Shown piece by piece: positions 1 to 10,384 of a DNA stretch of 64,000 bases (positions within the stretch are counted from its first letter, which is position 1; the number at the start of each line of letters is the position of its first letter). The stretch comes from Holothuria scabra (lineage: Eukaryota > Echinodermata > Holothuroidea > Aspidochirotida > Holothuriidae), in the NCBI GenBank assembly GCA_037179385.1, contig CM074190.1:11490206-11554205 (forward strand), written 5' to 3'. Made by a program: the position numbers and the translations under genes. The notes under the pieces were generated by a model, which saw nothing but the letters and a program-made list of their open reading frames with translations, was not told the DNA's origin and searched no databases.

Positions 1-382
1 ACATGGCAGATATTCAGTGTTTGAAAGTCCCCTCCTATACCCCCGATCCCAACCAAGACATATTTGTATAAACATAGTTCATTGCCACCCATCGGTCAGT
101 CGGTGTTATTCCACGTAATAGTAATAACCATTGAAGACACCGAATTTACTCTAAACAGCTAAAAGGCAGCATCTCCAAGTGTTTCAATAATGCCAGAATT
201 ATGGTTGCGAAATTTTCAAACTTAAACTAAGATTGAAATATTGTTCATTTTCTCATTTATCTTTCACTGTATATTGTCTTTCAGATTAAACCTTTTCTGT
301 TTTGTATTCTCTTAGCCCTTGTTGCCTTGCGGAAGTTAAATAAGTCAACTTCCGTCAATCCCTCTAAACAAACCCCGTTCAA

Positions 383-425
383 GCAATTGGTTTAAGTCGA
401 GCTGGCCACGGTCTTTTTCTCGGGA
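383..425 (-). mobile_element. SINE core fragment
   Basis: A short stretch (caattggtttaagtcgagct and what follows) matches the minus-strand core of the tRNA-derived SINE seen complete at 59697-59925, which has caattggttcaagtcgacct. No tRNA head and no clear target duplication are visible. The following 100 bases contain a G-rich run. The rest of 1-690 is AT-rich DNA in which I see no gene. Confidence 0.45.
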
Positions 426-765
426 GGGGGAGGAGGGATGGTAAAAATCATTAGCTAGAGAAACTTATTATGACAGTTTTGGAGGTTTAGTTCCAACTAC
501 TTTATCGGGGATTGGAGCCGTCACCCTGTGTAAATATTTGCGTGTGCAGAACGCCCATATAATGAGCTATGAGGACTTCCCTCGTTTGAAGTGTGACATC
601 TCCACTTAGAAACTTTGTTCAAATCATGATTGTAGTACTGCAATATTTCTAATGCGCTACTCTTAATACATTGCATTTCTCCCTTTCACAGTGAATTCTT
701 TATATTCATCCCCAATCCTTAATAAGAGTAATGATTTTTTGGGGGGTGGGGGTGGAGGGGGTGCA

Positions 766-887
766 CAGTCAGTCGGTCAGTCGGTCAGTCGGTCAGTCGG
801 TCAGTCGGTCAGTCGGTCAGTCGGTCAGTCGGTCAGTCGGTCAGTCGGTCAGTCGGTCAGTCGGTCAGTCGGTCAGTCGGTCAGTCG

Positions 888-888
<1 letters not shown>
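766..888. repeat. Octamer minisatellite (GGTCAGTC)n
   Basis: About fifteen near-perfect head-to-tail copies of the 8-base unit GGTCAGTC. It is preceded by a G-rich run and passes directly into the TTAG array. The 69-residue open frame across it (repeating SVGQSVSR) is only the translation of the repeat and is not a gene. Confidence 0.97.
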
Positions 889-947
<59 letters not shown>

Positions 948-990
948 ATTAGTTAGTTAATTAGTTAATTAATTAGTTAGTTAGTTAGTT
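889..990. repeat. (TTAG)n tetranucleotide array
   Basis: About 25 copies of TTAG, with a few TTAA variants near the distal end. It shares a seamless edge with the GGTCAGTC array: the last octamer reads gtcggttag, so the tetramer may have arisen by slippage from a mutated octamer end. Confidence 0.97.
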
Positions 991-1578
991 GAGACTTAAC
1001 GGCACACCAACATGAATGTGTTGTATCGTTTCAGTCATCTCCATAACAAGTTCAAAGTATAAATTTATTTCCAAGTTTGGTTCAGTTAAAGTTTGGTTTC
1101 GCTTTAGTCGTCTCTTACAACAGGCGGGAAATACCGTGGACATATATAATTTCTTCCCTTCGGTGGGTTTGTAATATTTTGCTGATATCCTATTTGGTTT
1201 AGTTTTGGGTTTTTCTGTTTTGCACAGTGATTTTCTCATGCTCTACAAACCCTTTATCACACATCCGCTTCCGAGATATTACCAGATTCAGATTAAAAAA
1301 TGTTATGTAAAAATGTTAAAGAGAAGAATTATCTAGAATCTGTGGTTCTCCGTTACTGAGAGTTCTTTTTATTCGGTATTTTTGTGGCTCAGACAATTTC
1401 CGTATTTTTGAAAAGGACGTGTCGTATAAGGTAATTAAAAATGACGTAACTGTGCTACATATTATTACAGCGGACGTTGACTTCCTGCGCCGGAGACATG
1501 GAAATATGCGCCCTTCTTGCCTTGTTTGAGAAATCGATCATTAACTTTGATTTTAAAAGCATTTCTTAAATGACTTAA

Positions 1579-1840
1579 AAGGAAGGTCTAAGCACAAATC
1601 AAGTTTTGATAAACTAAAGAGGTTCTTAATCCTAAGCAATCTGGTGAAATTTCCATTGAAATGCGATTTGTGCTTCCCAAGATATCAGCGGTTGAAGTTA
1701 TCACACTTTCAACACAATGTAAACTTGGAGCAAGCACACATGATGTCACATCCTCACATTGATGAGCAGTCTTTTGTTTTTCTTTAAACTTAGCAACAAA
1801 TTTTCTCCTCAACAATCATATGTTATCAAGGACGGATTTA
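1579..1840 (+). repeat. Dispersed repeat family E, copy 1
   Basis: This matches 9090-9345 over most of its length. Shared words include cctaagca..tggtgaaattt, then aagatatyagc, then a stretch coding for nothing evident, then cctcacattga and cttttgtttttctttaaa. Partial copies are at 2265-2470 (plus), 2645-2830 (minus) and, for the downstream half, 5690-6025. There are no long open frames and no terminal repeats I can define. Its class is unknown. Between 991 and 1578 I see only unassigned AT-rich DNA. Confidence 0.6.
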
Positions 1841-1918
1841 AGGAAATTTGTTTGGGGAGGCAAACTCAACTTGAGACCAAGACGTCTCAGATAGTATCAG
1901 GGGATGTCGTGCAAAATA

Positions 1919-1938
1919 TTTTTTTTTTTTTGGGGGGG
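1919..1938. repeat. T13G7 homopolymer junction
   Basis: Thirteen T followed by seven G. Comparable T/G (or C/A) junctions occur at 5627-5644, 56507-56537 and 57687-57708 in this window. Confidence 0.9.
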
Positions 1939-2264
1939 TGCCTTAAAAGTGGTGACTGACTTCCCGAAAGACTATCTAAGCGAAGCGCCATCACCGGTTG
2001 GGGCTGAGCGTTCAGAAAATTTTGAAAAATCGCGACCTCTCAGATAGCCGGAAATTGCATTTGCCAGGCTTGTAAGTAGAATTTAAGCAGTCGTTATTTT
2101 GAGCTTTCCTCTGCAATAAAACCTTCATTTTAATAAAAAGAAAATCAAATTGCAAAATGATCAGAAAATTACCAGATAAAATGTACTGGCTCCTTTACAG
2201 GACGATGTGACATTCAATCATTTTCTTTGTCGCAAAGTAAAATCTCCATTAAAAAGAATAGACC

Positions 2265-2470
2265 AGAACCCAATTTTTGTTTAATATGTTAAAGACGAAC
2301 ATATTCTTAGCATTCTGGTGAAGTTTTCATTCATTTTCCATATGCGGTTCTTGAGATATTAGCAATTGAAGTTGACACATTTTCTACAAAAGGTAAACTT
2401 GAACCAAGCAGGTGCTATGTCAGTATGTTATGTATTCATATTGATGTTCAATGTTTTGTTTTGTTTTTCA
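2265..2470 (+). repeat. Dispersed repeat family E, left arm of an inverted pair
   Basis: Contains gcattctggtgaagttttc, cttgagatattagcaattga and ttgaaccaagcaggtgctat. It is repeated in inverted orientation at 2645-2830 with about 170 bases between, so the two arms could fold back on each other. It is a diverged copy of the family at 1579 and 9090. Confidence 0.6.
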
Positions 2471-2644
2471 TGTATTTCTGATCCTGCAGTTTGATCTTGA
2501 ATTGATTTGTTATGCTATCTTGCCCTTAAGGCAAATTAAGTTTTCAAACTTCCATTGCTCGGGATGCACTTATGGTTGCAACATACTGACATATGACAGT
2601 TAAATTGTATAAATATGGTGTTAAATTTTAGAGAAAAACAACTA

Positions 2645-2830
2645 AACATTTCCATCAATGTGAATACATGACATCACGTCTGCTTGTTGCAAGTTCACTC
2701 TTTGTAGAAAATAAGTCAACTTCAATTCTAATATCTCGAGAACCAAACATGGCAAATGAGTAAAAAATTCTTCAGTAAGCTATCCCTAGAATATGTTCTT
2801 CTTCAAAATATCAAACAAAAATTTGTTTGT
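2645..2830 (-). repeat. Dispersed repeat family E, right arm of an inverted pair
   Basis: On the minus strand this reads gaagaagaacatattctagg, then ctcgagatattagaattga, then acttgcaacaagcag. This mirrors 2265-2470. It ends about 40 bases before the 5' edge of the truncated LINE. Confidence 0.6.
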
Positions 2831-2938
2831 TTCAAGGACCTGCACACAGTTGGAAATAAATTGAAATCATAACTTTTCGAATCATATTATCATGGTTTTT
2901 ATGCTAGGAATTATTCTGAAAGTAATGTTAATCACTTT

Positions 2939-4402
2939 GTGAATAGTATGCGTTATACTGAATGGAATGTAATTTATGAAACTGATGACGTAAATGACGC
3001 TTACAACACCTTCTTTACTATATTTGGTAATCACTATGAAAATTGTTTTCCGATGTCTTATGTTTACCCTAGAAGGAGTCGTAAGAAGCGACGTCCTTGG
3101 ATAAGTGCTGGTATCTTGCAGTCCATTAAACATAAGAACAAAATGTATAAGAAATACTTAAGAAATACGGCCGATGATGGTACGCATTTTCGAACATATC
3201 GCAATAAGTTAAATCATGTCATACGTATTGCTAAGAAAAATTATTTTTCTTCAAAATTTAATAGCTGTAAAAATGACCTGAAGCGCACCTGGGAGGCCAT
3301 TAACAATGTATTACACAAAAATAAGAAAGGTAAATTCTCATATCCGACCTCATTTATTCATTACAATGATGAAATAACCGATAAGAAGACAATAGCAGAT
3401 GCATTTAATGAATTCTTTGTTGATGTAGGTCCTAACCTTGCCTCTACAATACAGAGTAATGCGAATGCTAGTATATATCTAAAAGGTAGCAATCCTTCAA
3501 CTATGTACCTTACTCCAACAGACGAGGATGAAGTTATCAAAATTTTTATGTCTTGTTTAAAGCCCAATAAGGCCGCTGGTTTTGATGGGATTAAGCCTGG
3601 TATTGTGAGGAAAGTCATACATTTCATATCCAAACCCCTTACTTATGTTATCAACAGGTCGCTTGGGACCGGTATCGTACCGGATCATATTAAAGTAGCC
3701 AAAGTCATACCTATTTTCAAGAAAGGCGATCCGATGCATTGTGATAATTATCGCCCAGTTTCCATTCTACCTTGTTTCTCCAAAATATTTGAAAGACTTA
3801 TCCATAATCGCCTTTACAACTTTATCACAAAATCCAGTGTTTTGTACAACGGACAATACGGATTTCGGCCAAACCACTCTACTGAGCTAGCTCTCGCCCA
3901 CGCAATAAATCAATTGAATATAGCCCTAGATCAAAACAAAACATCAATCGGAATTTTTTTAGACTTGTCGAAGGCTTTCGACACAATTGACCATGCCATT
4001 TTGGTGAAAAAACTTTTCCACTATGGTATAAGGGGATTAGGACTTGAGTGGATTAAGAGGTTTCTCTCCAACAGGAAACCGTTTGTGAATTACAATGGAA
4101 CCAACTCTGAATCATTAAGCTTAAGATGTGGTGTTCCTCAAGGATCCATTTTAGGTCCTTTACTTTTTATAATTTATGTAAATGACATAGTAAACGTTTC
4201 TAATGCTTGTACTCTTGTTCTTTTTGCAGATGATACTAGTGTATTCTTTACAGGTGATGATATTAATCAGTTAATAGACACTGTATGTACTGAACTTAGT
4301 CAATTTCATGAATGGTTTTTAGCTAACAAGCTCTCTTTAAATGTAAAGAAAACAAATTTTATGCTATTTAGTAAAGTAATTGCAGTAATACACCCAATAT
4401 AA
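2939..4402 (+). pseudogene. LINE reverse transcriptase, main part, broken by a frameshift
   Basis: About 487 residues in one frame. The first 180 residues are a basic linker (RRSRKKRRPWISAGI near residue 44). The RT fingers begin near residue 200 with KPNKAAGFDGIKPG. Then come KVIPIFKKGD and NYRPVSILPCFSKIFERLI (about 260-290), QYGFRPNHSTELALAH (about 304), block A LDLSKAFDTIDH (about 341), block B CGVPQGSILGPLLF (about 397) and the catalytic FADD (about 429). Block D NKLSLNVKKTNFMLFSK follows. All three catalytic aspartates are present. The frame then runs into a stop at 4402, and the rest of the protein continues in another frame from about 4381. The first plus-strand ATG is at 2948. It is a decayed element gene and not a host gene. 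Confidence 0.95.
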
Positions 4403-5058
4403 GTGGTATTAGAATTTTCATGAATGGTGAATCATTACAAAAAGTTGATTGTACTAAATTCCTAGGGGTTTTAATTGACGATCGTTTAACTTGGAAACCA
4501 CATATTGACGCCATAAGTGTAAAAATTGCCCAGTGCACTGGAATTTTGTCTAAGCTTAAACACTATTTGCCCAGGAATATCCTTCGTTCCCTTTATCTCA
4601 CCCTCTTCTTGCCACACCTTCTATACTGCCTGTCTGTCTGGGCTGGGACAAGTAAGACACACCTAACCAAACTCATTACATTACAAAAGAGGGCAATCCG
4701 GCACATTTGCTCGGCAAACTCAATTGAACATACCAGTAAACTTTTTTCTCTACTTAACTTGATGAAGTTCACCGATTTAATCCACTTCAAAGAAGCAATC
4801 TTTGCTTACCGTTTCGTACATAATCTTGCTGCACCGTACTTTCAACAAATGTTCTCATTTAACTATGACACACACCACCATAATACAAGGCAGTCCGGAT
4901 ATCTCCGGTTACCACGTTTTAATTCAAATTTTCTGAAGCAAAGTTTACACGTAAGAGCATCCTCAACCTGGAATACCCTCCCTAATGAAGTCCAACTCTG
5001 TAAATCAATTTCTAGTTTCAAAATTAAGTATTGCAAGCACTGCATTGAAAAGTATTGA
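4381..5058 (+). pseudogene. LINE reverse transcriptase, C-terminal part in the shifted frame
   Basis: This continues the protein above in a different frame. It starts around the words NTPNISGIRIFMNGE and runs through KFLGVLIDDRLTWKPHI, the thumb and connection segment typical of CR1/jockey RTs, then LPHLLYCLSVWAGTSKTHL, QKRAIRHI and the conserved C-terminal TRQSGYLRLPRFN and TWNTLPNEV, ending with a TGA at 5058. A single-base insertion or deletion between 4371 and 4396 explains the break. No other stop interrupts it, so the copy is fairly young. Confidence 0.93.
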
Positions 5059-5335
5059 TTAACGAAGTACTTCATATAACATTCACCATTCTTATGTTCA
5101 CTGTATATCGTTTAGGTTAATGTTCATATTTTTGTCTTTGTACTTCGCAGGGAGTGCTCTGTCCCATAAGCCTACCAAGGTTTTTTAGAGTACTTCCTTT
5201 CGTAACTTTCAAAACGTAATTTGTTACAACACTGTATATATGTAAATATTGTTATTATTGGTCGTTACGATGAAACAAATAAATGAAATGAAATGAAATT
5301 AACTCATATGACCAGTGGTCGAATGAGCCTGTAAA

Positions 5336-5451
5336 CCTGAACCGGCCACACAGAGGCATTGGTAGCGCTACCAGCACCAATAACAGTATTGATTCAGTAC
5401 TGCTATTGGTGCTGGTAGCGCTATCAATGCATCTGGGCGACCGGTACTAGG
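5336..5451. repeat. 116-bp near-perfect hairpin
   Basis: Two 53-54-base arms (5336-5388 and 5398-5451) are complementary with a handful of mismatches around a nine-base loop. The inner arm reads tagcgctaccagcaccaata and its partner tattggtgctggtagcgcta. It lies 37 bases after the LINE tail. It may be a tiny palindromic transposon remnant, or it could fold like a microRNA precursor. The sequence alone does not decide between these. Confidence 0.85.
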
Positions 5452-5689
5452 CTAAAATTTTGATACAATTACGAACTATATCCTTGACAATAACGCATTA
5501 GTTTATACTTTATAAATAATAGGCCTATATGACATTTGTTTGACAGAGAAGGCTGGGATACTTTGCCCAGATTAAGAAAAAAGTTACTTTTTATTCATGT
5601 CATATCGAATAACGTCTTTTTGGGGGGGGGGGGGAATTGAAGACCATGCTTTGGAAGTGCCCCCCGTGCCCCTGGCGAGCCGCTAATGT

Positions 5690-6025
5690 ATGTTATTAGA
5701 ATGTGATTGCATGAGAGGCATGGGAAAATTACAAATTTCACATCCTCCACAGGGAGGGCCTATCCCCCATTAACATCAAGGTCAACACAACAACCTGAAA
5801 AAACAAAGGAAACAAAGAATTCCTTTTCAATGTGAGGAAGTGATTCAGGGAGCTGCCTAGTGATACAGCTCCCATTTGCCTCATGTTCACTTTGGGTCCC
5901 AAATTCTTTTGCTGATATCTCAAGGAATACTTTTCCGATTTTAATCAAAATTTTACCAAAATGGATAGATTTAGTTCCTCTTTCACACATAAAAAGGAAT
6001 TTTTTGCTTAAACCCTCCTTTTAAA
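5690..6025 (+). repeat. Dispersed repeat family E, downstream module
   Basis: This matches 9345-9620: ttagaatgtgattgcatgag, then ggcatgggaaaattacaa, then ttgctgatatctcaagg, then ttttttgcttaaac. It shows that family E is at least 530 bases long, made of two modules that occur together at 9090-9620 and apart elsewhere. No coding capacity was seen. Confidence 0.6.
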
Positions 6026-6419
6026 GTGTCGCCAGTATTGAGAAGAAATTGCTGTCCTTGATCACAACACAATGAGTTTCTATCTTAAAATGCAGAAAAA
6101 GGCAATGTAGCATCGTGTAATCTGTTAACGTTAACTTTCAAATTAGTAATTTTTGCAGCACCCATACCTCTTGAAATTCGTCGTGGTTCAGGGAAGTAAA
6201 ACTAAAGTTGGTTCGGCGAAATTCAGATGCAATGCACACTATGGAAAAAAGAATTGATTAATCACGTACAAATGTTTCTTTTTTTTCCATGTTTTATTTA
6301 CACTGATCTTTGGCTCATTAAATGGAACAACAACAAAATAGTTAACAAAAGAATCTTACATTTTACAAATTACAGGCAAAATAAAATCATACGCATTACT
6401 TTCTTGCTACGAGGATATT

Positions 6420-8015
6420 TCATGAAAGGTGCAAAGAATCTCTTGATCTGTCCAGCTCTGTTTGATTATTTTTGTTATTCAGTATATGTTTTTGAACTTC
6501 AATGTGAAATCTTAACTGGTACTTAAATGTCTGGAAATTTGGCAACGTTTTGTTAATCTTACTACGATAAATATAAAATTTCAAGTGAAAAATAGCAAAA
6601 CTAAACCACTTATTTTGGAAGTCAACATATCCGAAACAAGCGTTTGAAAAATAATATCAACTTTAGACTGAAAAATTTCCGAGTAAATGCTACCCCACAA
6701 GGCTGCTACATGTCTACACTGCCAAAAAAGGTGAATCACCGACTCTTCATAATCGTTACAGAAAGAACACATTCTGTTTTACGTGACCGTTATCTTGCTC
6801 AGGAAAACATTTGCAGCTATAATACGATGTATAAATTTATACTGAAAATACTTTATTTTTCCTTCTTGTATGTTAATACATAATAAGAAAATTTTGCTCC
6901 AGTTAAGAGCAGTATCTTTAAATTCGTTCTCCCATTTTAGACAGGAGCGGGGAAGCTCCCAAGAACGTTGGGTAAGTTTTTTAATAACGTAATGGCAAAC
7001 TCTGTCGATAGCTTCTAGCTGAATAAGCATTATATGCTGACCGGACGGCTGCCTAGGCAACCCTAGACAATGACTCGTAGGCCTCCATGCTTTTGGAATG
7101 GAATGTAAAATCCCATTCAACATAGTAAAAGGAAAATTCGGACATTTGTTTCTCCTGATAAACTCCTTATAATCCAACGGTTTACCCGAAGAATGGTAAA
7201 ATTCCCGAACAAATTTTACATTTGAATTGAAGCAGTTTTTGAACCAAATTATTTCACCTTTAACCCTGATAAATGTATTATTCCAAACAACTTGATCACA
7301 AAAATTGTTAACAGGTATCTCGAATGTCAAATTACTCCACGAACAAGAGCAATTAAAAATAAACTCGTTGGTGACCTTCTTTGATAGATCATTTCCTCGA
7401 AAATTACAACAAAATAGGAACTTTTTCCCAACCTTCCTTAAAAAGTAGTCAAAAAGAACTTTCCAAACACCTTCAGACTGATCGATGTACCTCTTTATCC
7501 AAGCTATTTTCATGCCACTAAGAAAATAGTCGATATTGACCATATTTAATCCCCTTGTTTATAAGACTGCGCCAAAATTCTACGCCTTATCTTATCATTT
7601 TTACCTCCCCCATATAAAATTAAAAAGGACACTATTCAGCTCCTTCAAAAGGTTATCAGTGGGTTTGGGAACACAGCAAAAAGGAACACCATTTGTGACA
7701 AGGCGAAACTCTTAACGATAGTAATTTTACCATAAGGTGTCAGATCACGGCAAGACCACATATTTAGAGTACGTTTCAGGCGAGATAATTTGGGTAAATA
7801 ATTCAAGGGGAATAAATCGTCTCTACTGGAGGTTATTGTAATACCAAGAACCCTGACTGGGCCAAACGTAAGAGGAATATTATGATATGACGGAAAATCA
7901 TCAACATGCTCCATGTTATTACCGATGGGAGAAAGGTTTGATTTACTAAAATTCATTTTTAAACCCGACAATCTGTAGTAGCCATCCGTACAAATGTTTC
8001 GTCTCGGAGTCAAAA
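6420..8015 (-). pseudogene. Tx1/L1-like LINE, C-terminal half of ORF2, broken
   Basis: Reading on the minus strand, 8013-7645 encodes the RT thumb and connection region (RLSGLKMNFSKSNL, VRVLGITI, LKRTLNMWSCRDLTPYGKIT, KSFALSQMVFL). A frameshift follows. 7543-6779 encodes the long C-terminal region (AWIKRYIDQ; FQYKFIHRIIAANVFL). One TAA at 6781-6779 then interrupts the frame, and the same frame resumes with the zinc-binding zf-RVT motif CSFCNDYEESVIHLFWQC (6772-6720). The final conserved block FKYQLRFHIEVQKHIL can be read down to a stop at 6422-6420. It matches the copy at 30.8-31.4 kb. The 5' end, including the catalytic RT core and endonuclease, is gone. Confidence 0.88.
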
Positions 8016-9089
8016 TGAAAATGTAAATTAGTTCTACAAGCCCTTTTCAGTAACTTAATTCATGCACAACTTTTCCAAGTCTGCTCATACCATTCTTGTT
8101 TTTCCATCAATTTTCAATTTTGTTCCAAAATACTCCCCGCTTTTTTGCATTGGTCAAGGGTATTTCTGGCCACAGAATGAATCTTGGTCGGTAATTCTTA
8201 GGCTTTATAAGATTAATTATTAGATGTCAGAGACGGTTAGTTTTCCCTTCAACACTAAATAATTCAAAAATCTTCCCCTCCTTTTTCAATCAAATAAAAA
8301 ATTCACAACATTTGGCAAATCAAATCCTTCACATTAAAAGTACATCTTTTACATGGTCAGAAAAGTGAGCAGTTTTCTATAATCAGTTTCGATCTGGATT
8401 GACCGTAATTAGACTTACACAGAAATGACTTATGACCTACTTCACGACCTATAGCAACATTTCTTTTTATCAACAAGCAAAACAAAATCACTCTGAGTTC
8501 TAGTTTCAATGAAGCAACAATTTTTTAACTTTCTGTAAAGGGTGAACTGGTGAAAGCTTTCACGTTGGCTACACGGTTGAGAATGTAAGCTTTTAGCGAA
8601 AAAAGGGCAAATTTCACCTAGTTTTCAAGACACTCCCTAAAAATTAAGAAAACATACCATTATAAACATTCTTTAGTTTCATACACTTCAATTACTCCAA
8701 CCCAAGTCTATATGAAGACATAACCTTCTACCATGGTAACAGTACGGTACTCAACAAAAGTCATCGCACAGCGATTCCCGTATTCAAAAGACTAAACAGA
8801 ACGTTCCTTGCATATGTTTCGTTGAAGAGATTAATTTTATGTTTCAACTTAAACTCAAAATGTTCTTTGCCCTACACCAAACAATATGAAGTTGTCGATC
8901 TCAAATTTGGCGTATTTATGCAAAGTATGAGATTCATTAATCGTATCTAGGAATGGATATTTCAAGTTGCCTACAATTATAAAATGTTACATTCATTTTA
9001 AAGTTCTTGGGACATTTTATTAAGTAGAAGTTGACAACATGTGTTTAGGCAATTGCATTTCTTGTAATCTCAGATTATTCTAACCTTCA
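8016..9089. other. Unassigned AT-rich interval
   Basis: I see no credible coding exon, no tandem repeat and no inverted repeat longer than about 15 bases here. Part of it could be further decayed LINE sequence upstream of the Tx1-like copy, but I cannot recognise RT motifs on the minus strand. Confidence 0.4.
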
Positions 9090-9640
9090 TGATCTTTAAA
9101 GAAGGGGTTGAATGTCATACCAAGTTTGGGGTATGTAACTGTAGAAGAGTACTTATTCCTAAGCATTTTGGTGAAATTTACATTAAAAACCCATGCTTGG
9201 TTTTCAAGATATTAGCAAGTAATTTTGTCACATTTTCAACGAAAGTGAATTTGAAGCAAGCAATATGGTAGTATATCCTCACATTGACGGACGGTCTTTT
9301 GTTTTTCTTTAAACCTTACAACCAATTTTCTGCTCAAACTTTCCATATTATCAGAATGTGATTACGTAAGTGGCATGGGAATTTTACAAACTTTGCTTCC
9401 CCCTCAGGAAGGCCCTTTCCTCAATTAACTGCAAGTTCAGCATAACAGTCTGAAAAACAAAGGGAAACAAACCATTCCTTGTCAATGTGAGGAAGTGTCG
9501 AGTGATTTCATTTTCTGATATCTTGAGACATACATGTCCGAGTTGAATGAAAGTTTCACCAAACTGTGTAGATTTGGTTATTCTTTCACATGTTAAAATT
9601 AATTTTTTGCTTAAACTTGCCCTTGAATTTGATAAATACG
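9090..9640 (+). repeat. Dispersed repeat family E, longest copy
   Basis: The first half matches 1579-1840. The second half (from about 9345, ttatcagaatgtgattacgt) matches 5690-6025. Having both modules joined here makes this the reference copy of the family in the window. There is no open frame longer than 60 codons. The boundaries are estimates. Confidence 0.65.
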
Positions 9641-9806
9641 TGTGCCATACATGGAATGCACTGAAATATCGTGTTTAACTTTGATGAAATCTGGACTTCT
9701 CCATACACAAAAAGTTTTCATTATCAATATGAAAAATAAACATACGTTGTAGAAGAATTAATCGCCGTTCTTTTCTTGAAATGTTAAGTTTACAAGCTAG
9801 GCGTCA

Positions 9807-9856
9807 CAAACACACAAACACACGCACACGCACACATGTACACACACACACACACT
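9807..9856. repeat. CA-rich microsatellite
   Basis: An imperfect (CA)n tract with AA and GC interruptions. The short open frames over it are repeat translation. Confidence 0.9.
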
Positions 9857-10089
9857 TCAAGGGCTGCCATGCACGGGGAAGCAGACATGGAGGCGTTGTG
9901 CAAACTGAGAAGAAAGTACCTTCCCCAAACGTCAACCGTATCATTGGATACATACGCATGTTACACCCCACATGTTACTTTAGGCCTACCAAAACCAATT
10001 TCCAAAGTATGTAACTATATGCAGTTCTGATTCTCGTAGTCTAGCTTCTTGTCCAGAAACCGCTGCAGATTATCTGAGACTATTGTCAT

Positions 10090-10384
10090 TTAAGGGAGAC
10101 AATCCACCAGTATCACACCATCGGGTGATATCATGACATTCCTCTGATTTGGGATCAGCATTTGCAACAGAATCAATCATACTCACAAGAGAGCACGTCC
10201 GTATCTTTCATAATATTTTACGTCTTGGATATTGCATATTCAGGTAAACCAAACAGTTACTTGTAGTAAATTTCACATTTCAGGAGGAAAATATTGTCAC
10301 ATGACTCTCAAGAGCCAATCATAAAACCGGACAGTCAACTTCACTACAGTACTTGAACTTGGGGTGAATACATTTCCCCTTTAA
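10090..10384 (+). mobile_element. TTAA-flanked MITE family A, diverged copy
   Basis: The right half (10225-10384) clearly matches the 260-bp elements at 37191 and 47404: attgcatattcaggtaaacc, then tcacatgactc, then gccaatcataaaaccggaca, then cccctttaa. It ends at TTAA 10381-10384. The left end is weaker; TTAAGGGAGACAATCC at 10090 may be its left terminal repeat. The minus strand of its right end supplies the last 21 codons and stop of the NTR-like open frame. Confidence 0.65.

Larger units (their letters stand above)
2873..5299 (+). mobile_element. 5'-truncated CR1/jockey-like LINE
   Basis: A non-LTR retrotransposon copy running from the end of the endonuclease-RT linker to the 3' tail. It keeps the whole reverse transcriptase and the C-terminal region, has a 3' untranslated part from 5059, and ends in an imperfect (TGAAA)n repeat at 5274-5299, as many CR1-group LINEs do. 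The endonuclease and any ORF1 are missing, which is the usual result of incomplete target-primed reverse transcription. The open frame can be followed back to 2873, with a stop just before, so the insertion edge is probably near there. I could not identify a convincing target duplication. Confidence 0.93.

Noticed and set aside
691..900. 69-residue frame with SVGQSVSR repeats
   Set aside because: It is the direct translation of the GGTCAGTC minisatellite and stops at the TTAG array.
6227..6526. 99-residue plus-strand frame
   Set aside because: It is antisense to the last conserved block of the Tx1-like LINE, which reads well on the minus strand.
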